Shown here: piece after piece, positions 7,791-15,810 of the stretch
Position numbering within the stretch: position 1 is the first letter of the stretch
How the letters are laid out: every line of letters starts with the position of its first letter
The notes under the pieces: model-generated
Database searches by the model: none
What the model saw: only the letters and a program-made list of their open reading frames with translations
Told to the model about the DNA's origin: nothing
Made by a program: the position numbers and the translations under genes
NCBI RefSeq assembly: GCF_004337475.1
Contig: NZ_SJZJ01000003.1
Location: 124,001 to 188,000 of the forward strand
From: Nocardioides jejuensis
GTDB lineage: Bacteria > Actinomycetota > Actinomycetes > Propionibacteriales > Nocardioidaceae
Direction: 5' to 3'
DNA length: 64,000 nt

Positions 7791-8555
7791 TCAGAGCACC
7801 TTGGAGAGGAAGGACTTGGTCCGGTCGTGCTGCGGGTTGTCGATCACCTGCGACGGCGAACCGGCCTCGACCACCACGCCGCCGTCCATGAAGACGACCG
7901 TGTCGGCGACCTCGCGGGCGAAGCCGATCTCGTGGGTGACCACGATCATCGTCATGCCCTCGCGCGCCAGGTCCTTCATGACGTCGAGGACCTCGCCGAC
8001 CAGCTCGGGGTCGAGCGCGGACGTCGGCTCGTCGAAGAGCATCAGCTTCGGCTTCATCGCGAGCGCGCGGGCGATCGCGACGCGCTGCTGCTGGCCGCCG
8101 GAGAGCTGCCCCGGGTAGTTGTCGACGCGGGAGCTGAGGCCGACCCGGTCGAGCAGGGCGAGCGCCTGGGTGCGCGCCTCCGCCTTGGAGACACCCCGGA
8201 TCTTCATCGGTGCCTGCATGACGTTCTCGAGGGCGGTCAGGTGCGGGAAGAGGTTGAACCGCTGGAAGACCATGCCGATGTCGCGGCGCTGGGCGGCGAT
8301 CTCCTTCGGCTTCATCTCGTGCAGCTTGTCGCCGACCTCGCGGTAGCCGATCAGCTCGCCCTCGACCGAGAGCCGGCCGGCGGTGACCCGCTCGAGGTGG
8401 TTGATGCAGCGCAGGAACGTCGACTTGCCCGAGCCCGAGGGCCCCAGCAGGCAGAAGACCTCGCCGTTCTTCACCTCGAGGTCGATGCCCTTGAGCACCT
8501 CGACGTGGCCGAACGACTTGTGGACGTTCGCTGCCTTCACCATGACGTCGCTCAT
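7791..8555 (-). CDS. Polar amino-acid ABC transporter, ATP-binding subunit (GlnQ/HisP type)
   Basis: A 254-aa cytoplasmic ATPase energising uptake of a polar amino acid. Walker [10 protein letters not shown] is at residues 38-46, the ABC signature LSGGQQQR at about 150, Walker [15 protein letters not shown] at about 175, and the switch histidine in VVTHE. The spacing and HLE(R)V after Walker A match the GlnQ/HisP/ArtP class. It overlaps the permease gene by 4 bp (ATGA). The Q-loop ([15 protein letters not shown]) is typical of PAAT importers. Confidence 0.95.
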   Translation of the reverse strand: MSDVMVKAANVHKSFGHVEVLKGIDLEVKNGEVFCLLGPSGSGKSTFLRCINHLERVTAGRLSVEGELIGYREVGDKLHEMKPKEIAAQRRDIGMVFQRFNLFPHLTALENVMQAPMKIRGVSKAEARTQALALLDRVGLSSRVDNYPGQLSGGQQQRVAIARALAMKPKLMLFDEPTSALDPELVGEVLDVMKDLAREGMTMIVVTHEIGFAREVADTVVFMDGGVVVEAGSPSQVIDNPQHDRTKSFLSKVL

Positions 8556-9451
8556 CGCGCGCCTCCTTCGGGGGAACGGAGCATGCGGACCTTGCCGATG
8601 ACCCGGCCGAAGCCGGGACCTGCCGGAACGGCGTGACTGCCCTTGGCGTACTTCTTCTCGAGGCGCGACTGCAGGGTGGTCAGGATCGTGGTCATGGCGA
8701 GGTACCAGAAGCAGGCGACGAGGTACATCTCGAAGAGCGTGAAGTTCTTGCTGCCGAAGTTGTAGGCCTCGGTGAAGAGGTCCTGGGCGCCGATCGCGTA
8801 GACCAGCGAGGTGGTCTTCAGCATCGTGATCACCTCGTTGCCGGTCGGCGGGACGATGACCCGCATCGCCTGCGGGAGCACGATCAGCCGCATCGTCTTC
8901 GCGCCGCTGTAGCCCAGCGCGTGAGCCGCCTCGGTCTGACCGGGGTCGACCGAGAGGATGCCGCCGCGCACGATCTCGGTCATGTACGCCGCCTCGTTGA
9001 GCGCCAGCGCCAACAGTGCTGCGCCGAAGGGGCTGATCAGGTCATTGGTGCTCGTGCTGAGCGACCCGATGCCGATCGCCGGGAAGACGAGGCCCAGGTT
9101 GAACCAGATGACCAGCTGCACCAGTACGGGGGTGCCGCGGAAGATCCACAGGTAGCCGGTGCTGACGGTGCGCAGCACCGGGTTGCCCGAGAGCCGCATG
9201 ACCGCGAGCAGGATGCCGCCGATGATGCCGGCCACCATCGAGAACGCCGTGAGGGCGAGCGTGATGCCGATGCCGTGGAAGATCTCCGGGCGGAACAGGT
9301 AGTCGCCCACGACGTTCCACTGGATCGCGTCGTTGGTGCCGACCGACCAGACCAGGGCCCCGACGGCGACGATGACGACAGCAGCGGTGGCCCACTGGCC
9401 GTAGTGGCGGATCGGGACCGCCTTGATCGCCTCGGGTGCAGCGACGGACAT
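8552..9451 (-). CDS. Polar amino-acid ABC transporter permease (HisM/GlnP type)
   Basis: A 299-aa inner-membrane permease with an N-terminal helix ([19 protein letters not shown]) followed by the five-helix PAAT core ([29 protein letters not shown]). The EAA coupling loop reads [22 protein letters not shown], close to the family consensus. A single permease gene implies a homodimer. It overlaps the substrate-binding protein gene by one base (TGATG) and the ATPase gene by four. A basic C-terminal tail of about 45 residues extends past the usual end. Confidence 0.94.
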   Translation of the reverse strand: MSVAAPEAIKAVPIRHYGQWATAAVVIVAVGALVWSVGTNDAIQWNVVGDYLFRPEIFHGIGITLALTAFSMVAGIIGGILLAVMRLSGNPVLRTVSTGYLWIFRGTPVLVQLVIWFNLGLVFPAIGIGSLSTSTNDLISPFGAALLALALNEAAYMTEIVRGGILSVDPGQTEAAHALGYSGAKTMRLIVLPQAMRVIVPPTGNEVITMLKTTSLVYAIGAQDLFTEAYNFGSKNFTLFEMYLVACFWYLAMTTILTTLQSRLEKKYAKGSHAVPAGPGFGRVIGKVRMLRSPEGGAR

Positions 9452-10368
9452 CAGTCGACCGCGCCGTTGACGGACGGCGCCTCGACGGCGCCGCCGCTCA
9501 GCGAGTACTTCGCGAGGATCTCGTCGTACGCACCGCTCTTGATGACCTCGGTGATCGCGGCGCTGATCGCGTCACGGAGCTGCGTGTCCGCCTTGGTGAA
9601 CGCGATGCCGACGGGGGTCGGGAGCAGCGCCTCGGAGTTGGCGATCTCGAACTGGTTGCCGCCGCCGATGTTCTTGACGTTGTAGGCGCCCACCGCGTCC
9701 TGGGTGAACGTCGCGTCGGCGCGGCCGGTCTGCAGCTGGAGCAGGGCGTCCTTGTCCGTGGGGAGCGCGGTCACCTTGATGGCATCTGAGGCGCACTCCT
9801 TGTCGTTGAAGCCCTCGAGCATCTTCAGCTGCGTCGAGCCCTTGAGGACCGCGACTGGGCGACCGCAGAGGTCGGAGACGCCGGCGATCTTGTCGGGGTT
9901 GCCCTTCTTCACGACGATCGCCTGGCCGGTCATGAAGTAGTCGACGAAGTCGTACTGCTTCTCGCGCACCTTGGTGTCGGTCACGGCCGCCTGGATCATG
10001 TCGAAGCGACCCGAGTCGAGCGCCGGCAGCAGGCCGTCGAAGGCGATGTTGGTGTACTCGAGCTTCACGCCGAGGACCTGGCCAACCGCGGCAGCGAGGT
10101 CGGGGTCGAGACCGACGATCGTCTTGTTGTCGTCGGCCAGCGACTCGAACGGCGGGTACTGCGCCTCGGTGCCGACCTTGATGACACCGGCCTTGCGGAT
10201 GTCGGCAGGCAGCTTCGCGTTGAGAGCAGCGTCCTGCTTCTGGGTGGCGATCGTGGAGTCGGACTTCGGCGTGCCGGAGTCGCTGCTGCCACAGGCGGTG
10301 GCGAGCGCGCAGGTGGCCGCGGCGGCGGTCAGCAGGGCGACGGGACGGCGGCGGAGGAGCGGGTTCAT
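9451..10368 (-). CDS. Polar amino-acid ABC transporter substrate-binding lipoprotein
   Basis: A 305-aa extracytoplasmic solute-binding protein of family 3 (SBP_bac_3). It has a lipoprotein signal (MNPLLRRRPVALLTAAAATC) with a lipobox-like ATAC and the acylated Cys at residue 26. Family motifs are IKVGTEAQYPPFES, GLDPDLAAAVG and DGLLPALDSGRFDMI. The last part carries the usual PTPVGIAFTKADTQLRDAI. It is the first gene of the five-gene minus-strand operon and is divergent from an XRE-cupin regulator. Arginine, lysine or another cationic or polar amino acid is the likely ligand from context; sequence alone does not settle it. Confidence 0.94.
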   Translation of the reverse strand: MNPLLRRRPVALLTAAAATCALATACGSSDSGTPKSDSTIATQKQDAALNAKLPADIRKAGVIKVGTEAQYPPFESLADDNKTIVGLDPDLAAAVGQVLGVKLEYTNIAFDGLLPALDSGRFDMIQAAVTDTKVREKQYDFVDYFMTGQAIVVKKGNPDKIAGVSDLCGRPVAVLKGSTQLKMLEGFNDKECASDAIKVTALPTDKDALLQLQTGRADATFTQDAVGAYNVKNIGGGNQFEIANSEALLPTPVGIAFTKADTQLRDAISAAITEVIKSGAYDEILAKYSLSGGAVEAPSVNGAVD

Positions 10369-10587
10369 GCGGGTTCACCTCGGGGTGTCGGGGGACGAAG
10401 CGTGAGGGGCGAAACGGGGCAGAGAGCGGGGACCGGACGGAGTGCATGTGTCCTGGGTCACCCGAGCATGCATCGATGGTTTCTCAACTGTCAACCCTTG
10501 TTTCATGACGGGGTGATGGTGTTTCATGCTGTTAACCGACGTGGCCCCCGTCACGTCAGGCACCGGATCCATGAGGAGGAGCGAGGC
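10369..10587. promoter_or_regulatory. Divergent control region with TGTTTCATG direct repeats
   Basis: The 219 bp between the importer operon and the XRE-cupin/ureohydrolase operon is markedly more AT-rich than its flanks. Two identical 9-mers TGTTTCATG lie at 10499-10507 and 10520-10528, exactly 21 bp apart (two helical turns). TTCTCAACTGTCAACC just upstream and CTGTTAACC just downstream could supply promoter elements. The phased repeats suggest a regulator dimer, plausibly the XRE protein at 10588, controlling both operons. Confidence 0.5.
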
Positions 10588-11169
10588 ATGACGGCAACGG
10601 AGGCCCGGCAGCCCGAGAGCGCCCAGCTCGGCGCCCAGCTCAAGGCGGTGCGCATGGCCCGACGCATGACCCTCGCCGACGTCGCCGAGGCCGCCGGCAT
10701 CACCAAGGGCTTCCTCTCCAAGATCGAGCGCGACCAGGCCACGGCCTCGGTCGCGACGCTCATGCGGATCTGCGAGTCGCTGCAGATCTCCGTCGGCGAG
10801 CTCTTCGATGCGCCCTCCGGTGACGTCGTACGCCGCGCGGCGTACCCGGTGATCAACTTCGGCGGCGTCGGGATGACCGAGTTCCTGCTCACCCCCCGCG
10901 GTGAGCAGCGGCTGCAGGCGATCCTCAGCGAGATCGAGCCCGGTGGCGGCAGTGGCGACGAGCCGTACAGCCTGCCGGCCGACGTCGAGTTCGTCTTCGT
11001 CGTGTCCGGTCGCCTGGCCGTGACCCTCAAGGACGAGGAGATCGTCCTCGAGCAGGGCGACACGCTCACCTTCGCGCCGCACGCACAGCACACGTTCCGC
11101 AGTGCCCTCGAGTCCGGCACGACCCAGGTCCTCTGGGTCTTCTCGCCGGCCCTGCCGTCGCGCGACTGA
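10588..11169 (+). CDS. XRE-family regulator with C-terminal cupin domain
   Basis: A 193-aa regulator. The XRE HTH is at about residues 17-72 ([27 protein letters not shown], then [20 protein letters not shown]). A cupin lies at about 110-185 ([20 protein letters not shown], then [17 protein letters not shown]). The start is ATG at 10588 behind GAGGAGGAGCGAGGC; a longer open frame upstream crosses the promoter region and is not used. It is the first gene of an operon with the ureohydrolase, amidase and flavin monooxygenase, and is divergent from the amino-acid importer. It is therefore the likely pathway regulator, with the cupin as candidate ligand sensor. Confidence 0.93.
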   Translation: MTATEARQPESAQLGAQLKAVRMARRMTLADVAEAAGITKGFLSKIERDQATASVATLMRICESLQISVGELFDAPSGDVVRRAAYPVINFGGVGMTEFLLTPRGEQRLQAILSEIEPGGGSGDEPYSLPADVEFVFVVSGRLAVTLKDEEIVLEQGDTLTFAPHAQHTFRSALESGTTQVLWVFSPALPSRD

Positions 11170-11212
11170 GCCGGCGACCCCGTTCCACCCCACCCAGATC
11201 GGAGACCCCGAC

Positions 11213-12178
11213 ATGTCAGAGACGTCCACCCCGACCACCACCCCGGTCGGTCCCGTCGACTCCTCGAAGACGCCCCGCTTCGCCGGCATCGCGACCTTCG
11301 CGCGGCTGCCCCGCCTCGAGGACGTCGGTCGTGCCGACATCGCCGTGATGGGTGTGCCGTTCGACAGCGGTGTCTCCTACCGCCCGGGTGCGCGCTTCGC
11401 GCCGGCCCAGATCCGCGAGGCGAGCCGGCTGCTGCGGCCGTACCACCCGGGGCTCGACGTCTCCCCGTTCGCCGCCGTCCAGGTGGCCGACGCGGGTGAC
11501 ATCGCCTGCAACCCGTACAACATCCCCGAGGCCCTCGACGCCGTGCAGGAAGGTGCCTCGAACCTCCTCGACGCCGGCTCGAAGATCGTCACGATCGGTG
11601 GCGACCACACCATCGCGCTGCCGCTGCTGCGTGAGATGAAGCGTCGTCACGGTCCTGTGGCGCTGCTGCACTTCGACGCCCACCTCGACACCTGGGACAC
11701 CTACTTCGGCGCGGACTACACCCACGGCACGCCGTTCCGCCGGGCGTTCGAGGAGGACCTCCTCGACACCGAGGCGCTCACGCACGCGGGTATCCGCGGG
11801 CCGCTCTACTCCAAGGAGGACCTGACCGACGACGCCCGCATGGGCTTCGGCATCACCTCCGCGATGGACGTCATGAACCAGGGCGTCCCCGCTGTCGTGC
11901 AGGCGCTCCGCGAGCGCATCGGTGACCGCCCGCTCTACATCTCCATCGACATCGACTGCCTCGACCCGGCCCACGCCCCCGGCACCGGTACGCCGGAGGC
12001 GGGCGGCCTGACCAGCCGCGAGCTGCTCGGCATCCTCCGTGGCCTGGCCGGCACCAACATCGTCGGCGCCGACGTCGTCGAGGTGGCCCCGGCGTACGAC
12101 CACGCGGACATCACCGCGGTCGCGGCGTCGCACGTGGCCTACGAGCTGGTCTCCCTGATGGCGCTCCAGGGTCGTTGA
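11213..12178 (+). CDS. Ureohydrolase: guanidinobutyrase or agmatinase
   Basis: A 321-aa binuclear-manganese hydrolase of the arginase/agmatinase family that releases urea from a guanidino compound. Metal ligands are visible: His132 in GGDHTIALP, then Asp155, His157 and Asp159 in [10 protein letters not shown], and the two Asp of [14 protein letters not shown] near 246. The active-site loop [13 protein letters not shown] is intact. It is followed after 13 bp by a carbon-nitrogen hydrolase and then an amino-acid monooxygenase. In that context 4-guanidinobutyrate (giving GABA plus urea) is the likeliest substrate; agmatine remains possible. Confidence 0.9.
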   Translation: MSETSTPTTTPVGPVDSSKTPRFAGIATFARLPRLEDVGRADIAVMGVPFDSGVSYRPGARFAPAQIREASRLLRPYHPGLDVSPFAAVQVADAGDIACNPYNIPEALDAVQEGASNLLDAGSKIVTIGGDHTIALPLLREMKRRHGPVALLHFDAHLDTWDTYFGADYTHGTPFRRAFEEDLLDTEALTHAGIRGPLYSKEDLTDDARMGFGITSAMDVMNQGVPAVVQALRERIGDRPLYISIDIDCLDPAHAPGTGTPEAGGLTSRELLGILRGLAGTNIVGADVVEVAPAYDHADITAVAASHVAYELVSLMALQGR

Positions 12179-12191
12179 GGAAGGCCGCCCC

Positions 12192-13007
12192 ATGAAGATC
12201 GCCGTCTGGCAGACCGGCTCGGCCGACCTCGGCCGGCTCCGGGTGCGCGCGCTCGAAGCGTCGGCAGCCGGCGCCCGTCTGCTGGTCACGCCCGAAGCCT
12301 TCACCAGCGGGTACGCCGTGCCCGGCATCGCCGAGGTCGCCCAGCCCGCCGACGGCGCCTGGCACGACGCGATCGCGGAGATCGCCGCCGAGGCGGGCAT
12401 CGCGATCCTCTACGGCCACCCCGAGCGGGACGGCGAGGAGATCTTCAACAGCGCGACCCTGATCCACCGCGACGGCACCGTCCTCGCTCAGCACCGCAAG
12501 GCGCACCTGTACGGCGACGTCGACTGGTCGACGTACACGCCGGGGTCGTCGCTCGATGCTCTCGTCGAGCTCGACGGCGTCCGGCTCGGCATCCTGATCT
12601 GCTACGACGTCGAGTTCCCCGAGTCGGTGCGTGCACTCGCGCTGGCTGGCGCGGATCTCGTCGCCGTCCCCACCGCGCTCATGCGCCCCTACGAGGTGGT
12701 CGCGCGCACGCTCGTGCCCGCGCGCGCCTACGAGAACCAGGTCTTTCTCGCCTACGCGAACCGGAGCGGGTCCGAGGGTCCGCTCACGTACTGCGGCGAG
12801 AGCTGCGTGGTCGGCCCCGACGGGTCCGACCTCGCCCGTGCAGGCTCCGGTGACGAGCTGTTGCTGGCCGAGATCGATACGGCCCGGCTCGCGGCATCGC
12901 GCGCCGACAACACTCACCTCGGCGATCGCCGGCCGGAGCTCTACGGATCCCTGATCCAGCCGCGCACCGGTGACGCCCCAGCCACCGGAGAGGAGCACGA
13001 CCGATGA
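12192..13007 (+). CDS. Carbon-nitrogen hydrolase (4-guanidinobutyramide / 5-aminovaleramide amidase type)
   Basis: A 271-aa nitrilase-superfamily amidase. The catalytic triad is visible: Glu35 in VTPEAFTSGY, Lys103 in QHRKAHLYG and Cys137 in LICYDVEFPE. Length and the short N-terminus match the DavA-type omega-amino-amide hydrolases that follow amino-acid 2-monooxygenases. It overlaps the monooxygenase gene by 4 bp (ATGA), so the two products are made together. It would hydrolyse the acid amide made by the monooxygenase, for example 4-guanidinobutyramide to 4-guanidinobutyrate. The ATG at 12192 has GAGGAAGG upstream. Confidence 0.9.
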   Translation: MKIAVWQTGSADLGRLRVRALEASAAGARLLVTPEAFTSGYAVPGIAEVAQPADGAWHDAIAEIAAEAGIAILYGHPERDGEEIFNSATLIHRDGTVLAQHRKAHLYGDVDWSTYTPGSSLDALVELDGVRLGILICYDVEFPESVRALALAGADLVAVPTALMRPYEVVARTLVPARAYENQVFLAYANRSGSEGPLTYCGESCVVGPDGSDLARAGSGDELLLAEIDTARLAASRADNTHLGDRRPELYGSLIQPRTGDAPATGEEHDR

Positions 13008-14695
13008 CCTCGGCCGTCCCCACCAACGCCACCACCCCTGACGGGCCCGCCAAGCCGATCACGATGTTCGGCCCGGACTTCCCCTTCGCGTACGACGACT
13101 ACGTCGCCCACCCCGCCGGCATCGGCTCCGTGCCGACCGCCGCGCACGGCACCCGCGTCGCCATCGTCGGCGGCGGACTGTCCGGCATGCTCGCCGCTCG
13201 CGAGCTGCTCCGGATGGGTCTGCGGCCGGTGGTCTACGAGGCCGACCGGATCGGCGGCCGGATGCGCTCGGTCCCCTTCGAGGGGCACCCGGGCATCGTC
13301 GCCGAGATGGGCTCGATGCGGTTTCCCCCGTCGTCGACCACGCTGTTCCACTACCTCGACGAGATGGGCCTGCACACCGAGGCGTTCCCGAACCCGCTGT
13401 CCGAGGCCACCCCCAGCACCGTCGTCGACCTCAAGGGCGAGACCCACTTCGCGCGCACGCTGGCCGACCTCCCCGAGGTCTACACCGAGGTCGCCGAGGC
13501 CTGGACCCGCGCTCTCGAGGAGCACGCCGAGCTCGGCGCCCTCACGGAGGCGATCCGCGCCCGCGACACCGCGAGGCTCAAGGAGATCTGGAACGAGCTG
13601 GTCCGCCGCTACGACGACGAGACCTTCTACGGCTTCCTCGCCCGCAGCGACGCCTTCAAGAGCTTCCGGCTGCGCGAGATCTTCGGCCAGGTCGGCTTCG
13701 GCACCGGCGGCTGGGACACCGACTACCCGAACTCCATCCTCGAGATCCTCCGTGTCGTCCTCACCGCGGCCGACGACCACCATCGCGGCATCGTGGGCGG
13801 CTCCCAGCAGCTGCCGGAGCGGCTCTGGTCGCGACCGGTCTCCGGTGCCGCGCACTGGCCCGAGGGCACGTCGGTGCAGGGTCTCCACGACGACGGTCGG
13901 CCGCGGCCCGCCGTCACCGAGATCCGGCGTACGGCGGGGGACCGGTTCACGCTCCACGACGCCGACGGCCGGATCGACACCTTCGACCTGGTCGTCTACA
14001 CGGCCCAGTCCTGGATGCTGCTCAACACGATCCGCACGGACGAGGGGCTGCTGCCGATCGACCACTGGACCGCGATCGAGCGCACGCACTACATGGGCTC
14101 GAGCAAGGTCTTCGTGCTCGTCGACCGCCCGTTCTGGAAGGACCTCGACCCCGCGACCGGCCGCGAGGTGATGAGCATGACTTTGACTGACCGGATGAGC
14201 CGCGGCACGTACCTGCTGGACCAGGGTGAGGGGCAGCCGGGCCTGATCTGCCTCAGCTACACGTGGTCCGACGACTCCCTGAAGCTGCTCCCGCTCGACG
14301 CCGAGGCGCGGATGGACCTGATGCTGAAGTCGCTCGGGGCGATCTACCCCGGCGTCGACATCCGCTCGCACGTCATCGCATCCCCGGTGACGATCTCGTG
14401 GGAGGCGGAGAAGGCGTTCATGGGCGCGTTCAAGGCGAACCTGCCGGGTCACTACCGCTACCAGGAGCGGCTCTACACGCACTTCATGCAGGACCGGCTG
14501 CCGGCAGAGTGCCGCGGCCTCTTCCTCGCCGGCGACGACGTGTCGTGGACGGCCGGCTGGGCCGAGGGTGCGGTGACCACCGCGCTCAACGCGGTCTGGG
14601 GCGTCATGCACCACCTCGGCGGCAGCACTGCGCCGGAGAACCCCGGCCCCGGCGACGTGTTCGACGAGATCGCGCCGCTGGTGCTCGAGGACTGA
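13004..14695 (+). CDS. Flavin amino-acid 2-monooxygenase (IaaM/lysine-monooxygenase family; arginine 2-monooxygenase candidate)
   Basis: A 563-aa FAD enzyme of the amine-oxidase superfamily. The dinucleotide motif VAIVGGGLSGMLAAREL is at about 52-68. The GEMGSMRF-type substrate segment is visible as AEMGSMRFPPSS. VGFGTGGWDTDYPNS and the C-terminal FAD segment LFLAGDDVSWTAGWAEGAVTTALNA are typical of the tryptophan/lysine 2-monooxygenase subfamily. This subfamily oxidatively decarboxylates an L-amino acid to the acid amide one carbon shorter. The immediately upstream amidase and ureohydrolase favour arginine; lysine cannot be ruled out. The gene is followed by two strong hairpins. Confidence 0.88.
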   Translation: MTSAVPTNATTPDGPAKPITMFGPDFPFAYDDYVAHPAGIGSVPTAAHGTRVAIVGGGLSGMLAARELLRMGLRPVVYEADRIGGRMRSVPFEGHPGIVAEMGSMRFPPSSTTLFHYLDEMGLHTEAFPNPLSEATPSTVVDLKGETHFARTLADLPEVYTEVAEAWTRALEEHAELGALTEAIRARDTARLKEIWNELVRRYDDETFYGFLARSDAFKSFRLREIFGQVGFGTGGWDTDYPNSILEILRVVLTAADDHHRGIVGGSQQLPERLWSRPVSGAAHWPEGTSVQGLHDDGRPRPAVTEIRRTAGDRFTLHDADGRIDTFDLVVYTAQSWMLLNTIRTDEGLLPIDHWTAIERTHYMGSSKVFVLVDRPFWKDLDPATGREVMSMTLTDRMSRGTYLLDQGEGQPGLICLSYTWSDDSLKLLPLDAEARMDLMLKSLGAIYPGVDIRSHVIASPVTISWEAEKAFMGAFKANLPGHYRYQERLYTHFMQDRLPAECRGLFLAGDDVSWTAGWAEGAVTTALNAVWGVMHHLGGSTAPENPGPGDVFDEIAPLVLED

Positions 14696-14754
14696 AACGA
14701 CCACAAGGCGACGAGATCTTCACCTGGGTGAAAGGTCTCGTCGCCTGTCGTTTC
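14694..14754. terminator. Long hairpin after the monooxygenase gene
   Basis: The outer arm GAAACGAC (14694-14701) pairs with GTCGTTTC (14747-14754). The inner arm AGGCGACGAGA..TTCAC pairs with GTGAAAGGTCTCGTCGCCT. The stem begins inside the monooxygenase stop codon. There is no pure U-tract on the plus strand, but the stem is long enough to act as a terminator. Confidence 0.6.
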
Positions 14755-14764
14755 TTCGGGCGGT

Positions 14765-14792
14765 GCAGGTCTTCGCCCGGGTGAAGACCTGC
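14765..14792. terminator. Second hairpin with related core
   Basis: GCAGGTCTTC (14765-14774) and GAAGACCTGC (14783-14792) are perfect 10-bp arms with an 8-base loop. The loop-proximal sequence TCTTCGCCCGGGTGAA closely resembles TCTTCACCTGGGTGAA of the hairpin at 14694-14754, so the pair look like tandem copies of one palindromic element. It sits between convergent genes. Confidence 0.6.
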
Positions 14793-14822
14793 GCGCCGAC
14801 CCGCTCACCCGGGCCGGACGCG

Positions 14823-15026
14823 TCAGATCGCCGTCAGCAGCTCGTCTGCCTGGGCGCGCAGCGCGAGTGCTGCCTCGCGGTGGCCCGCGACGGACGCCGG
14901 GACCGGCTCCCAGTACGGCGTGGTCGCGGCCTCGTCGGCGGCGATCTCGTCCTCGTCACGGGCCAGCTGGAGCAGCAGCGAGCGCACATGGATCGCCGTA
15001 CGGCTGTCGATGGGGGTGGTCTTCAT
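14823..15026 (-). CDS. Small hypothetical protein (67 aa)
   Basis: A short acidic, helical protein beginning MKTTPIDSRTAIHVRSLLLQ, with DEDEIAADEA in the middle and ending ALRAQADELLTAI. No known domain recognised; function unknown. The ATG at 15026 is preceded by AAAGGCGAGGCC. Upstream, two adjacent 12-bp direct repeats (15039-15050 and 15052-15063) occupy the likely promoter/leader. Codon bias and a plausible ribosome binding site support it. It lies alone between the catabolic operon and the TRIC-channel gene. Confidence 0.6.
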   Translation of the reverse strand: MKTTPIDSRTAIHVRSLLLQLARDEDEIAADEAATTPYWEPVPASVAGHREAALALRAQADELLTAI

Positions 15027-15038
15027 GGCCTCGCCTTT

Positions 15039-15063
15039 CTGTGTCTGCTCACTGTGTCTGCTC
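15039..15063. repeat. Two adjacent 12-bp direct repeats upstream of the 67-aa gene
   Basis: CTGTGTCTGCTC occurs at 15039-15050 and again at 15052-15063, separated by one base. On the minus strand they lie 13 to 37 bases upstream of the small-gene ATG. They could be a regulator-binding site or simple tandem duplication. Confidence 0.5.
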
Positions 15064-15185
15064 CGAGGGATGCACTTTCCAGTGAAGGCCGGTCGAGGCT
15101 CTGCGGCGACCCCCCGATTAGTCATTTCTCTCGTCCATTCGGGGGAGCACGTTCGTGCGGGCACGGACGTGGTTCACTCGCGGTC

Positions 15186-15806
15186 ATGATGATGGCGCTC
15201 GACCTGCTCGCGATCTTCGTCTTCGGTGTCGCGGGCGGACTGACCGCAGTGCGCATGCGCATGGACATCGTGGGCGTCGCCGTGCTCGGCACGGTGTCCG
15301 GCATCGGCGGCGGCATGATGCGCGACGTGCTGATCGGGGCACTGCCGTCCCCGCTGCTCTCCGACTGGCGCTATCTGTGCGCTCCGCTGGTGGGCGGCCT
15401 GCTCACCTTCTGGTTCCACCCGGCCATCGGCCGGCTCCAGCGGGCGATCAACATCGTCGACGCGTTCGGACTGGGGCTCTTCACCGTCGCCGGCGCGGTC
15501 AAGGCGACCGAGCACGGACTGGGTCCGGTCCCGGCCACGATGCTGGGCGTGATGACCGGCGTCGGGGGCGGCGTGCTCCGCGACGTCCTCACCCGACAGG
15601 TCCCGGAGCTCCTCCGCGCGGGAACGCAGCTCTACGGCACCACGGCGCTCGCCGGCGCGGCGTTGACCGTGGCGGCGATGCGCCTCGATGCGCCCACCGT
15701 CGCGGTGATCCTGATCGGTGTCACCGCCACGACGGGCTTCCGGCTGCTCACGATCTGGCGTGGCTGGACGGCACCGGCTCCTACGCGGTTGCCGCCCCTG
15801 CCCTGA
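15186..15806 (+). CDS. TRIC-type cation channel (UPF0126 family)
   Basis: A 206-aa inner-membrane protein made of two homologous UPF0126 repeats. The hallmark glycine-rich motifs are GIGGGMMRDVLIG (near residue 41) and GVGGGVLRDVLT (near 127), and seven hydrophobic segments are predicted. Bacterial TRIC homologues conduct monovalent cations as trimers; some UPF0126 members are proposed to transport glycine. The start at ATG 15186 lets the first helix begin immediately (MMMALDLLAIFVFGVAGG). It is convergent with the acyltransferase gene (4-bp gap). Confidence 0.9.
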   Translation: MMMALDLLAIFVFGVAGGLTAVRMRMDIVGVAVLGTVSGIGGGMMRDVLIGALPSPLLSDWRYLCAPLVGGLLTFWFHPAIGRLQRAINIVDAFGLGLFTVAGAVKATEHGLGPVPATMLGVMTGVGGGVLRDVLTRQVPELLRAGTQLYGTTALAGAALTVAAMRLDAPTVAVILIGVTATTGFRLLTIWRGWTAPAPTRLPPLP

Positions 15807-15810
15807 GGCG

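Noticed and set aside
10402..10587. A 62-residue N-terminal extension of the XRE-cupin regulator
   Set aside because: It crosses the AT-rich divergent promoter with direct repeats and has no homology to XRE N-termini; ATG 10588 has a strong ribosome binding site.
11213..14695. Lysine (5-aminovalerate) pathway instead of the arginine pathway
   Set aside because: A DavB-DavA-GabT-like set would also fit three of the genes, but the ureohydrolase in the same operon has no role there. Arginine is preferred, though not proven.
12941..14704. Long antisense open frame over the flavin monooxygenase
   Set aside because: A shadow of the 563-aa enzyme; the composition is the reversed-complement pattern of a high-GC gene.
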